The notes beneath the pieces were generated by a model. It was not told where the DNA came from, did not search any database, and was given only the letters and a program-made list of their open reading frames with translations. From assembly GCA_016720585.1 (NCBI GenBank), contig JADKKH010000008.1, positions 124,001 to 188,000 of the forward strand: a DNA stretch of 64,000 nucleotides, read 5' to 3'. Shown piece after piece: positions 1 to 7,474 of the stretch. How positions within the stretch are numbered: position 1 is the first letter of the stretch; each line of letters opens with the position of its first letter. The translations under genes and the position numbers were made by a program. The stretch is from Chitinophagaceae bacterium (GTDB lineage Bacteria; Bacteroidota; Bacteroidia; Chitinophagales; Chitinophagaceae).

Positions 1-145
1 GTACTAATCCGTGCAATCTGTGGATAGGTTCTATTCATCCGTGTTAATCCGTACAATCTGTGGATAGGTTCTATTCATCCGTGTTAATCCGTGCAATCTG
101 TGGATAGGTTCTATTCATCTGAGTTAATTCGTGTGATCAGTAGTT
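1..145. repeat. 40-bp tandem repeat, at least 3 units
   Basis: Three near-identical 40-bp units occupy 11-50, 51-90 and 91-130, with partial units at both ends. The second differs from the first at one base and the third decays at its 3' end. Each unit reads GTGCAATCTGTGGATAGG, then a TTCTATTC linker, then CCGTGTTAATCC. The array begins at the window edge, so its true length is unknown. The words match one arm of the dispersed CACAGATTAACAC-type repeats elsewhere in the window. Each unit also carries TGTGGATAG, one base off a DnaA box. Confidence 0.9.
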
Positions 146-230
146 AAAATACCCGCATTAACAGCTGTTTCCCGCCTTCGTAAACAATGGCTGGAAATTG
201 TTGTTATTTTTACATACTAATTTGTGAGCT

Positions 231-827
231 ATGATAAAAACAGGCAATCCCATTATCAGCATTTATACGGAAATGACTCCTAACCCGGAGACCATGAAGT
301 TTGTGGCTAACAAGCTTTTATACCCTGGAAAAAGCATTGATTTCCCTGATGCGGAAGCTGCAAAACCCTCCCCGCTGGCAACCGAGTTGTTTGGTTTCCC
401 TTTTATCAAAGCGGTATTTATTGCCAGCAATTTTGTAACGCTTACCAAAGTGGCCGATACAGACTGGGCCGATGCCATTCCCTCTATCCGCCAGTTTTTA
501 AAAGAATACCTGGAAGAAGGAAAGGCGGTTATCAATGAAGAAGAACTGGCTGCAGTAAAACAGACCAGCAGCAACGAAGTATCTGCCGATGATGATGATG
601 TGGTAAAACGTATCAAGGAATTATTGGATAATTATGTTCGCCCCGCGGTAGAGATGGATGGTGGTGCCATCCAGTTTAAAAGTTATGAAGCCGGTACCGT
701 TAGTCTAGCCATGCAGGGAAGTTGCAGCGGTTGCCCATCTTCTATGATCACATTAAAAGCGGGTATTGAAGGAATGATGAAACGAATGATCCCGGAAGTA
801 AAAGAAGTGGTGGCGGAAGCCGAATAA
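231..827 (+). CDS. nfuA: NifU/Nfu-type Fe-S cluster carrier protein
   Basis: A 198-residue cytosolic scaffold or carrier that delivers Fe-S clusters to apoproteins. Residues about 12-100 form the Nfu N-terminal domain, recognisable by EMTPNPETMKFVANK. Residues about 120-195 are the NifU C-terminal domain with the cluster-binding pair C165-x-x-C168 in GSCSGCPSS. An acidic linker (ADDDD) joins the two. The first ATG fits the usual start of Bacteroidota homologues. It is monocistronic and is followed by a good intrinsic terminator. Fe-S proteins in this window that could be clients include NadA and the xanthine dehydrogenase FeS subunit, but no direct link is shown. Confidence 0.93.
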   Translation: MIKTGNPIISIYTEMTPNPETMKFVANKLLYPGKSIDFPDAEAAKPSPLATELFGFPFIKAVFIASNFVTLTKVADTDWADAIPSIRQFLKEYLEEGKAVINEEELAAVKQTSSNEVSADDDDVVKRIKELLDNYVRPAVEMDGGAIQFKSYEAGTVSLAMQGSCSGCPSSMITLKAGIEGMMKRMIPEVKEVVAEAE

Positions 828-868
828 TATAATACTATATATTAATAAGAATTAAGAGATAAACAGGG

Positions 869-890
869 AAGCGGCTTTGCCGCTTTTTTG
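869..890 (+). terminator. Intrinsic terminator after nfuA
   Basis: The stem AAGCGGC/GCCGCTT has a TTT loop and is followed by TTTTTG. It lies about 40 bp after the nfuA stop codon. Confidence 0.88.
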
Positions 891-894
891 TTTG

Positions 895-997
895 GCCACA
901 GATTAGCACAGATGTACACAGATTTTGTTTCCCCAATTTTTAAAGATCTGTTGAACCTGGGCGGCTTAATCTGTGTTAATTCGTGTTAATCAGTGGC
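895..997. repeat. Dispersed inverted repeat, CACAGA type
   Basis: The left arm GCCACAGATTAGCACAG and the right arm ending AATCAGTGGC are imperfect reverse complements. Each arm is itself made of repeated CACAG / CTGTG words. It sits between the convergent ends of nfuA and the saccharopine-dehydrogenase-like gene. Confidence 0.75.
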
Positions 998-1030
998 TTA
1001 AAATTAAAATCCGCCGCAGGCGGGTTAGGG

Positions 1031-2161
1031 CTAACTTGTTCTCCAAATTACATTCCTCGCCCTTAGGTATTCCATCACAAAATCAAAACAATTCTTATGC
1101 TTACCTACCAATTCCGGGGGAAATACCCCTTTCTCAATAAATAGTTTTTGCGCTATTAAATTAACGGCTGCTGTACAGGTATATCCGGTTGTCCTTGCCA
1201 TGGAAGATGTTTTAGATGTGGCATCATACCGGTCAAGTAAATTATATTCAACCGTTTTTACCTGCCCGTTCGTCAGGCGGTCTTCTCCTTTCACGATTAC
1301 TTTCATCACCGTAAATTCTTCCTCCTCCGCGCCCAGTTTCCACTCCTCCACAAGTAATTTTGAGGTAACCTCCAATGGGGAAATATCCATTCCTTTAATC
1401 CGCAAAGTTCTTGTATCAAAAAAACCTGCTTGTTTCAAGGCAATTATCAAATCAATATGTCCCGGGTACCGTAATGTTTTTTCTTTCATTTCGGGAATAT
1501 GACCCATGGTAAAGATCAAAGAACGGAGCCCATCCGTATTAAACGCTTCCAGTTCACCCACATCATCAAAAAACATAAGCTCTCTTTCACTCAATGCTGG
1601 CCTCGTAACAATTTTTCCATTTTCCACAAGCCGTGCCGGACGAATATATTCCTGAATCACATCCACGGGGGAGAAAGGTGCTTTATATTGAAAAGGAGGT
1701 TTTCTTTCTTTAGGTAATCCGCCCACATAACATTCAAAGGAGTTTATTTTCATTTCTTCATTATACCGGCCGAGAATAAAATTACTGACACCCGGTGCGA
1801 CTCCGCAATCCGTAATAACCGTTACTCCTTTTTCTTTAGCCAGTTTATCCAACTGCAATGCATTTTCCGGAAAGAAAGATATATCAACAACCTGCTTGCC
1901 GGCATTAATAACAGCTTCAAGCGTTTTGTACCCCATAAATCCAGGAACAGCTGTTACAACAATTTCATAAGCAGAAAACCAGTTTTTATATTCGGAGAAT
2001 CGGGAAAGATCAGCAGTAACAGTTTCAATAGAAGTGTTCCTGATTTTTAGTTCATTGAGGTTAACTGTATCAAGGTCAAAAGATGTAACTGCATAGTCCC
2101 TGGCCAGATCCAGAGCAATTGCCTTTCCTACCATTCCGGCTCCTAATACAGCAATCTTCAT
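1031..2161 (-). CDS. Saccharopine dehydrogenase family protein
   Basis: A 376-residue NAD(P)-dependent oxidoreductase. The N-terminus has a Rossmann nucleotide-binding motif, VLGAGMVGKAIALDLA. The middle part (DISFFPENALQL, TDCGVAPGVSNFI) is typical of the saccharopine dehydrogenase / lysine 6-dehydrogenase group. Family members oxidise or form a C-N bond at the end of an amino acid side chain, so lysine catabolism is plausible. The sequence does not fix the substrate. It ends about 35 bp beyond a CACAGA repeat and is the distal gene on the strand of the purine cluster, separated from it by another repeat. Membership in the same transcript is uncertain. Confidence 0.82.
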   Translation of the reverse strand: MKIAVLGAGMVGKAIALDLARDYAVTSFDLDTVNLNELKIRNTSIETVTADLSRFSEYKNWFSAYEIVVTAVPGFMGYKTLEAVINAGKQVVDISFFPENALQLDKLAKEKGVTVITDCGVAPGVSNFILGRYNEEMKINSFECYVGGLPKERKPPFQYKAPFSPVDVIQEYIRPARLVENGKIVTRPALSERELMFFDDVGELEAFNTDGLRSLIFTMGHIPEMKEKTLRYPGHIDLIIALKQAGFFDTRTLRIKGMDISPLEVTSKLLVEEWKLGAEEEEFTVMKVIVKGEDRLTNGQVKTVEYNLLDRYDATSKTSSMARTTGYTCTAAVNLIAQKLFIEKGVFPPELVGKHKNCFDFVMEYLRARNVIWRTS

Positions 2162-2231
2162 GTGTGATTATTAAGAAGACAAATTTACGTCAGGAGAAAT
2201 ACTGATTAGCCATGAATGGGAAAAAATACAA

Positions 2232-2363
2232 GCCACAGATTTTGGGGCCACGAAAGAACACGAATTGCCACGAAAAAAATCATTCATATTGATTGAGATA
2301 TCTAATTTGTTCCGGAATGATACCGGTTTGATCTTTTGTGTGATTTTGTGAAAATTCGTGGCT
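2232..2363. repeat. Dispersed inverted repeat, CACGAA type
   Basis: The left arm has GCCACAG, CCACGAAAGAACACGAA and CCACGAAA. The right arm has TTTTGTGTGATTTTGTG and AATTCGTGGC, roughly complementary. It abuts the stop codon of the aldolase-like gene (complement of 2362-2364). Confidence 0.75.
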
Positions 2364-3798
2364 AACCCTTTTTATTTCTTCTTCCTTCTAATATCTTATA
2401 AAAGCTTCTGGTTCGGATTTCGTCCACCGTTAATCCGGTAGCAGTTGCTTCTTCTTCACTTATTGCTCCGCAGTTCATGGCCTTTAAAAAAAAGTTGAGT
2501 AACCCCTGTCCCGTTGCCGCATCATCAAAAATATCCCCGGTTAGCGTGGAGATGGCGGCCCGGTCAACAAATATTTTTAAACGTTTTGTGGCATCGTCCA
2601 TACTGCTCAAAAAGAAATTATAAGTAGCTGCATACCGCATAGGTAATTGTGCGGGGTTCAGATCCCAGCCCTGATAAAAACCATTGGTGAGTGAATGCAT
2701 GGAATGATTATACCCGATGCGCCAGGCATTATGAACCGACTGCCTGTTTTCTTTTTCTTGCTTTTGCGTCAGCTTATCACCCCGGTGGGGAGCTACCGGA
2801 ATAATATTTGTTGCCCCGTCAGATAAAAATATTCCCGTGCCCCCCAACGCTACTTTCGTCATGTGATGTGCAAAATCACAAACGGGGTGGGCCATGGTCT
2901 GGTACTTTGCGGTAATGCCGCATGAAGCGGTATAGTCGTAGGTTCCAAAATGTGCAGCAATCAACCGGCCTTCCCCGGCTCTTACAATTTTCATTAATGG
3001 ATTTTTCCCTTCATCATCCATGATAATTTGAGTGGCTTCAACCATGGTCTCCATTTTCAGAGTTCCGGGAATAAGATTATTTTTCTTCTCCATGATTTCA
3101 AATAAACGGATCAGTGTGGAAACCTGTTCGGGTATGGTTACTTTCGGCAGCATCACAATAAAATTGTCCGGAACCTTGCCGCCTGTTTTCTCCAGCAGTG
3201 TCGTTAAAAAAATATCCAGGGTTCTTACACCCCGGGTAACAAGGTCTTCCGTAAAAGGTTTTATCCGTATACCGATAAACGGTGAAATGGTTTTGTTTAT
3301 CATTCCGTCGGACAATTCATTAGCCGCATGCACAGCCGTGGCGTCTTCTTCCTGATCGGATCTGTTACCAAAGCCATCTTCAAAATCAATCCTGAAATCC
3401 TCAACGGCTTCGGTTTTTAGTTTTTCAATGATCTTATTGTAAACGGTATAAGCCAGCCATGCCGGATGTTGTTTTCGTTCCGACTCTTCCATCTTTCCCA
3501 GTTTCTTTATTAGTTTGTCTTTCTTTTTTTCTTCGTCGGGCAATTCCTCATATCCTTCCAGCTTAAGCACATTAGCCAGGGTGATAAAATCGGGCGCATA
3601 GGTTTGCAGGTTTTTTAAAGCTATTTCGCCCATCCTGACGCAGGTATCCGCTTTGAACAGGTTGGCCCCGCCATACACGGTATGTACGGCCTGCCGGTCC
3701 GGTTTGTCACCGGGATAGATTTGCTGGAATTTACGATTTGCTGTTCTTAATGAAGTAAGCAGGATCTCTTTTTCAATGTCGGCAATGGAAAAATTCAT
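2362..3798 (-). CDS. CitE/HpcH-aldolase-like protein (DUF6986 type) in the purine cluster
   Basis: About 478 residues from the ATG at 3798; an in-frame upstream ATG exists but lies in the dispersed repeat region and adds an atypical hydrophobic tail. The sequence has features of the malate synthase/CitE TIM-barrel superfamily: an acidic metal-binding patch RIDFEDGFGNRSDQEED, METMVEATQII, and RAGEGRLIAAHFGTYDY. I recall actinobacterial homologues labelled DUF6986 or 'phosphoenolpyruvate kinase' and also found with urate-degradation genes, but could not check this. Proteins of this superfamily make or break C-C bonds next to a carboxylate. Because allantoate breakdown yields ureidoglycolate and then glyoxylate, a role in glyoxylate disposal is a reasonable inference, not a demonstrated function. 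Confidence 0.7.
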   Translation of the reverse strand: MNFSIADIEKEILLTSLRTANRKFQQIYPGDKPDRQAVHTVYGGANLFKADTCVRMGEIALKNLQTYAPDFITLANVLKLEGYEELPDEEKKKDKLIKKLGKMEESERKQHPAWLAYTVYNKIIEKLKTEAVEDFRIDFEDGFGNRSDQEEDATAVHAANELSDGMINKTISPFIGIRIKPFTEDLVTRGVRTLDIFLTTLLEKTGGKVPDNFIVMLPKVTIPEQVSTLIRLFEIMEKKNNLIPGTLKMETMVEATQIIMDDEGKNPLMKIVRAGEGRLIAAHFGTYDYTASCGITAKYQTMAHPVCDFAHHMTKVALGGTGIFLSDGATNIIPVAPHRGDKLTQKQEKENRQSVHNAWRIGYNHSMHSLTNGFYQGWDLNPAQLPMRYAATYNFFLSSMDDATKRLKIFVDRAAISTLTGDIFDDAATGQGLLNFFLKAMNCGAISEEEATATGLTVDEIRTRSFYKILEGRRNKKG

Positions 3799-3812
3799 AG
3801 TAAAAAATGTTA

Positions 3813-3982
3813 GGAGCACAAAGGACACAACGGGAGCACTAAGAACACAAAGTTTATTGTTTATGTTCTTGTCTCAAACCCGTTTAGTTCTCATTTTATT
3901 TTTATAATATTCAATTTGTTCATATGCAAAACTATTATTCGTTCGTAGTGCCTGTTGTGGTTCTTCGTGTACTTTGTGCTCC
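3813..3982. repeat. Dispersed inverted repeat, CACAAAG type
   Basis: The left arm GGAGCACAAAGGACACAA pairs with a right arm ending ACTTTGTGCTCC. The outer 11 bp (GGAGCACAAAG/CTTTGTGCTCC) are perfect. The AT-rich centre is about 110 bp. It fills the gap between the aldolase-like gene and uraH. Confidence 0.85.
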
Positions 3983-3987
3983 CTAAT

Positions 3988-4326
3988 TCAGGAGCCCCTG
4001 TACGTAGAATAGCCGAATGGGGTTATCAGTAATGGAATATGATAATGCTCACTTCCGGTTATAGTAAAAGTGATTTCAACAAAAGGATAAAATGTCTGAA
4101 CACCCTGGCTTTCGAAATATTCTTTTGTCCCAAATTTCATTTTATAGATCCCCGGATCCAGTATACTGTCTTTTTGCAGTAAATTGGGTATGCGTCCATC
4201 ACCATTGGTGGCACCGAGCGTAAGTTGTTTCCAGTCCTCTTCATGCTGCTGGAATAAAACAACCGTAACACCCTTTGCAGGCTTCCCTTTTGTAGTATCT
4301 AATATATGTGTGGTAAGCTGACTCAT
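3988..4326 (-). CDS. uraH: 5-hydroxyisourate hydrolase (transthyretin-like)
   Basis: A 112-residue enzyme that hydrolyses 5-hydroxyisourate, the unstable product of urate oxidation, to OHCU. Family signatures are visible: an N-terminal LTTHILDTTKGKPA with the catalytic His, an Arg in NGDGRIPNL, HYHIPLLITPFGYSTYRGS near the end, and the diagnostic C-terminal YRGS. Its ATG overlaps the uraD stop codon in an ATGA junction (4323-4326), which implies translational coupling. It has no signal peptide, so it acts in the cytosol. Confidence 0.95.
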   Translation of the reverse strand: MSQLTTHILDTTKGKPAKGVTVVLFQQHEEDWKQLTLGATNGDGRIPNLLQKDSILDPGIYKMKFGTKEYFESQGVQTFYPFVEITFTITGSEHYHIPLLITPFGYSTYRGS

Positions 4327-4826
4327 TCTAAAAGTTTTTGAAGACGTAGTTTGGTTATTTCATTTTGCTGATCGGCTGCTATTTTAATTTCCACTTCAGG
4401 TGTATTGGATAATCTTGATTGCAACAGGGCCAGCATCTCTTCAGCAGACTTTCCTGTAGCACAGACAATAAAGATATAACCGAATTTTTCTTCATACAAC
4501 CGGTTGCCTTCGGCGAGCGCTGCCATTGTTTCCCTGGAAACATTATTGATACCGCTTTGCTCACCGGAAGCCCAGTCAGCTGTTGATGCAAATTTTTCTG
4601 AAAGTGCATCTATATCCCCGATCTTCGGATGCTGTGCAAATGCTTCCCTCCAGTCATCCTCACTGCAATCATACCATTTCTCTTCAGCATCTTCGAGTAA
4701 CTCAACAAGATCGTCTGCGGGAAAATAAGCCATCATCATCTTCACCCAGGAAGCAGAGCCACAGCATTTCAGCAACGCTTCTTTGAGTTGGGGCTGACTT
4801 AAAATATTTAATTCGTGTAGCGTCAT
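4323..4826 (-). CDS. uraD: OHCU decarboxylase
   Basis: A 167-residue enzyme that decarboxylates 2-oxo-4-hydroxy-4-carboxy-5-ureidoimidazoline to (S)-allantoin. The catalytic His lies in AFAQHPKIGD, and EQSGI plus the FGYIFIVCATGKS segment are characteristic of the family. It overlaps uraH by 4 bp. A 190-bp gap with a long inverted repeat separates it from allantoicase upstream, so uraD-uraH could have its own promoter or be uncoupled from alc-allB by the repeat. Confidence 0.95.
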   Translation of the reverse strand: MTLHELNILSQPQLKEALLKCCGSASWVKMMMAYFPADDLVELLEDAEEKWYDCSEDDWREAFAQHPKIGDIDALSEKFASTADWASGEQSGINNVSRETMAALAEGNRLYEEKFGYIFIVCATGKSAEEMLALLQSRLSNTPEVEIKIAADQQNEITKLRLQKLLE

Positions 4827-4838
4827 AAAACAAATACT

Positions 4839-5015
4839 GAACGCAGATTTTTATGATGATTATGGTTTTTTAGGATTTTTTTCGAAAAAATTAAACCCCT
4901 ATCACCCGGCCTATTATTATAATTAAACAAGCTTTTTTAACTAGTGAAGATCTGAATCAAAATAATAATCGCCTTTTATCTTATTCAATCATGATAATCA
5001 TAAAAATCTGTGTTC
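4839..5015. repeat. Long inverted repeat between alc and uraD
   Basis: The arms at 4839-4864 and 4990-5015 match over about 26 bp with few mismatches. The left begins GAACGCAGATTTTTATGATG and the right ends CATAAAAATCTGTGTTC. The core is AT-rich, with TTTTTTAGG/TTTTTTCG runs. The right arm ends 3 bp before the allantoicase stop codon. In the transcript this could form a large stem-loop between alc and uraD. Confidence 0.85.
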
Positions 5016-5017
5016 TT

Positions 5018-6022
5018 CTACTTAATCCTTCCCCACAACCTCATCCGGCTAACACCCCCATCCGGAAATATTGACAACCGCACATGCGTAAACGGACCTT
5101 TGTGTTCAATCTCGTCTTCAAAAAAATGTTCATGGTCAGCGCTCAGTTTTGATTGCGGCAAAATGACTGTCCACTCAATCCCGTCGCTGTCCAATTTATT
5201 TTCATCTTTATAAGCAATATTACATCCCTCTATCAAACAACTGTCCGGGTAATTGCCTTTGAAATGACCCGTATCAACAAGTATCTTTTCAATCTTTCCT
5301 TTATGTGCCAGGCGGACGATCACCCAATCTTTATTCCCCGGTGTCCGGTTTCTTTTTGTTTCCCATCCATCACCCATATTAACGCCCCGGCCCGGCATGA
5401 TAAGATTTTCCATGTGAGAAAAGAACATGTCATTGCATAATATAGCTTTGGCACCATTCGTTGCTGCTGCCAGGTTCAGGATTTCACGGCCATCAACGGT
5501 AGTCCAGTCTTTATATATTTCGCCGTACACTTTTAACCGGGCCACGCCCCCGTCGGGATGGATATGCAGTTTCAGATGCGTATAAATAGTATGATCGTTT
5601 ACCTCGTAAAAATTTTGTGCTCCGGGAAGTAGCGGTGATTTAGGAAGAATGACTTTCCAGTGCACATTCTCAAAATCAATATTCTCTGTGGGGGGATGAT
5701 TTACTGCCTCGATAGAAGCATAAGGTGGATGATTTCCTATAAAATGATTGGTATCGATATCCACTCCATAAATTTTTCCCGGAGTGGCGAGTTGAATGAT
5801 GCACCAGTCATTTCCTTCGGTTCTTTTACGCCGGCTTTCCCAGCCATCCATCCATTTTCCCCGGTCGGTATATTTATCGGGAATAAAAATTCCACGTCCC
5901 GGTTTTAGCAGGTTTTCTTTCCCGGCAAAAAAATCATCGGTACAGAATAAGGTTCTGCCTCCCAATCTTTCCGAAGCCAGGTCTGTATGATGTGTAAATG
6001 CCGGGGCTGTTGTATTATTCAT
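5018..6022 (-). CDS. alc: Allantoicase
   Basis: A 334-residue enzyme that splits allantoate into ureidoglycolate and urea. It contains two homologous jelly-roll repeats: residues about 15-170 (LGGRTLFCTDDFFAGKENLLKPGRG) and 185-334 (NGAKAILCNDMFFSHMENLIMPGRG). Both repeats carry the DGWE...R motif and end in a conserved HIHPDGGVARLKVYGEI / SIFPDGGVSRMRLWGRI segment. Length fits the bacterial family. Its start overlaps the end of allB by 8 bp, so the two are translationally coupled. No urease genes are visible in the window, so the fate of the urea is unknown. Confidence 0.95.
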   Translation of the reverse strand: MNNTTAPAFTHHTDLASERLGGRTLFCTDDFFAGKENLLKPGRGIFIPDKYTDRGKWMDGWESRRKRTEGNDWCIIQLATPGKIYGVDIDTNHFIGNHPPYASIEAVNHPPTENIDFENVHWKVILPKSPLLPGAQNFYEVNDHTIYTHLKLHIHPDGGVARLKVYGEIYKDWTTVDGREILNLAAATNGAKAILCNDMFFSHMENLIMPGRGVNMGDGWETKRNRTPGNKDWVIVRLAHKGKIEKILVDTGHFKGNYPDSCLIEGCNIAYKDENKLDSDGIEWTVILPQSKLSADHEHFFEDEIEHKGPFTHVRLSIFPDGGVSRMRLWGRIK

Positions 6023-7379
6023 GATATAAAATATGTCCTTTATTCAAATGTAAAAATTTTCCATCAGCAAAAAGTTTCTCCCCGGCCAGCCAGGTTTGCT
6101 GCACCACACCGTATAATTCCTCGTTAAGGTAAGGAGTTATTTTGTGCTTATGATGAATCATATCACCGGTAACGGTAAATGTTTGTTCCGGGTCCCACAC
6201 TACAAAATCCGCATCATATCCTTTTTCAATTTTTCCCCTGGTCTTTAAGTTTGGTAACAAAGCCGGCTTTTCGCATAACCACCGGACTATATCATTCAGA
6301 TTGCAACCGTGCTTCTTTGCTGCTGTCCACAAAACCGGTAAAGCAAACTGGATGGATGAGATACCGCCCCAGGCTTTACCGAAATCACCGCTTTCTATTT
6401 CTTTTAACACGGAAGGGGCTGGTGAATGATCTGTAGCTACAAAATCAATGATCCCGGATTTTAATGCCTGCCATAATTTATCCTGGTTGGTTTTCTCCCG
6501 GATAGGCGGTGCACATTTATATTCCGTTTGCCCGTCTTTAATTTCTTCAGCGTTGAAAAATAAATAATGCTGTGCCGTTTCCACCGTCAGGGGCAATCCT
6601 CGCTGTTTTGCTTTTTCAATTTGTTCTATCGAATCAGCAGAAGACAAATGAACAATATGTGTTTTACAATTAAACTCTTCGCACAAACGTATCATCAGTG
6701 CAATCGCATCATCTTCCCATTTTTTAGGTCTTGATAATAAATAATCCTGATAGGAACGGCTGTAGACCTTTGGAACTTCGTCTCCACTCATTTCACAATG
6801 CACTAATAAGGGTAAACCCTGTTTTGCGATCAGTGGCATTACTTTTCTCAGATCCTTTTCTGTCACATTTGGAAACTCATCAATACCGGAATGGGTTAGA
6901 AAAGCTTTGAAACCTAACACGCCTTTCTCAATCAGGGGTTCGATCTCTTTTTCATTTCCCGGGATAACACCACCCCAGAAACCACAATTGGTATGTAATT
7001 TTCCCAGCACGGGTCTGACTGTCCCCGACTGATCATAACCGGTTGCTGCTTTTATTTTTTCATCAAAAGATTTCGCTGTTGTTGTCACCGGTGATGCATT
7101 CAGCGGCATTTCCACCAGTGTGGTAATTCCTCCGGCGATAGCTGCTTTAGTGGCTGTTTCAAAGCCCTCCCATTCCGTTCTGCCCGGTTCGTTGATATGT
7201 ACATGCGGGTCAATGATCCCGGGCATCAGTACCAGGTCGCCAATATCCGAAACGGGAAAATTTCCATCTGGCAATTCATCCACCACATCAGCCATCTTTC
7301 CATCCTTTATCAGTACCACAGCCTTTTTGCTTCCACGGGGTGTGATGACACGATTACTTATGATGGCAGCATCAATCAT
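6015..7379 (-). CDS. allB: Allantoinase
   Basis: A 454-residue cyclic amidohydrolase that opens allantoin to allantoate. Metal-binding motifs of the amidohydrolase superfamily are clear: PGIIDPHVHINEPGRTEWEG near residue 60, a Lys in GFKAFLTHSG (carboxylated Lys position), LLVHCE, HIVHLSS, and the Asp in VATDHSPAP. It is the first gene of the minus-strand degradation run, upstream of alc, and faces puuD. The 90-bp divergent gap contains a CACAAAG repeat arm and presumably both promoters. Confidence 0.95.
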   Translation of the reverse strand: MIDAAIISNRVITPRGSKKAVVLIKDGKMADVVDELPDGNFPVSDIGDLVLMPGIIDPHVHINEPGRTEWEGFETATKAAIAGGITTLVEMPLNASPVTTTAKSFDEKIKAATGYDQSGTVRPVLGKLHTNCGFWGGVIPGNEKEIEPLIEKGVLGFKAFLTHSGIDEFPNVTEKDLRKVMPLIAKQGLPLLVHCEMSGDEVPKVYSRSYQDYLLSRPKKWEDDAIALMIRLCEEFNCKTHIVHLSSADSIEQIEKAKQRGLPLTVETAQHYLFFNAEEIKDGQTEYKCAPPIREKTNQDKLWQALKSGIIDFVATDHSPAPSVLKEIESGDFGKAWGGISSIQFALPVLWTAAKKHGCNLNDIVRWLCEKPALLPNLKTRGKIEKGYDADFVVWDPEQTFTVTGDMIHHKHKITPYLNEELYGVVQQTWLAGEKLFADGKFLHLNKGHILYHE

Positions 7380-7400
7380 GAAGATTTCTTTTATACAAGT

Positions 7401-7439
7401 ACCACAAAGGTCACTAAGTTTTTACACAAAGAACGCAAC
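7401..7439. repeat. Single arm of a CACAAAG repeat
   Basis: ACCACAAAGGTCACTAAG followed by TTTTTACACAAAGAACGC has the word structure of the other dispersed repeats. No convincing second arm is seen before the puuD reading frame, so this may be a solo or decayed copy. Confidence 0.55.
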
Positions 7440-7474
7440 GTCTGATTCTTTGTATTCCTTATTCTCTAAAAATA

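Noticed and set aside
1..145. CRISPR array
   Set aside because: Units are contiguous 40-bp repeats without unique spacers, and no cas gene is nearby.
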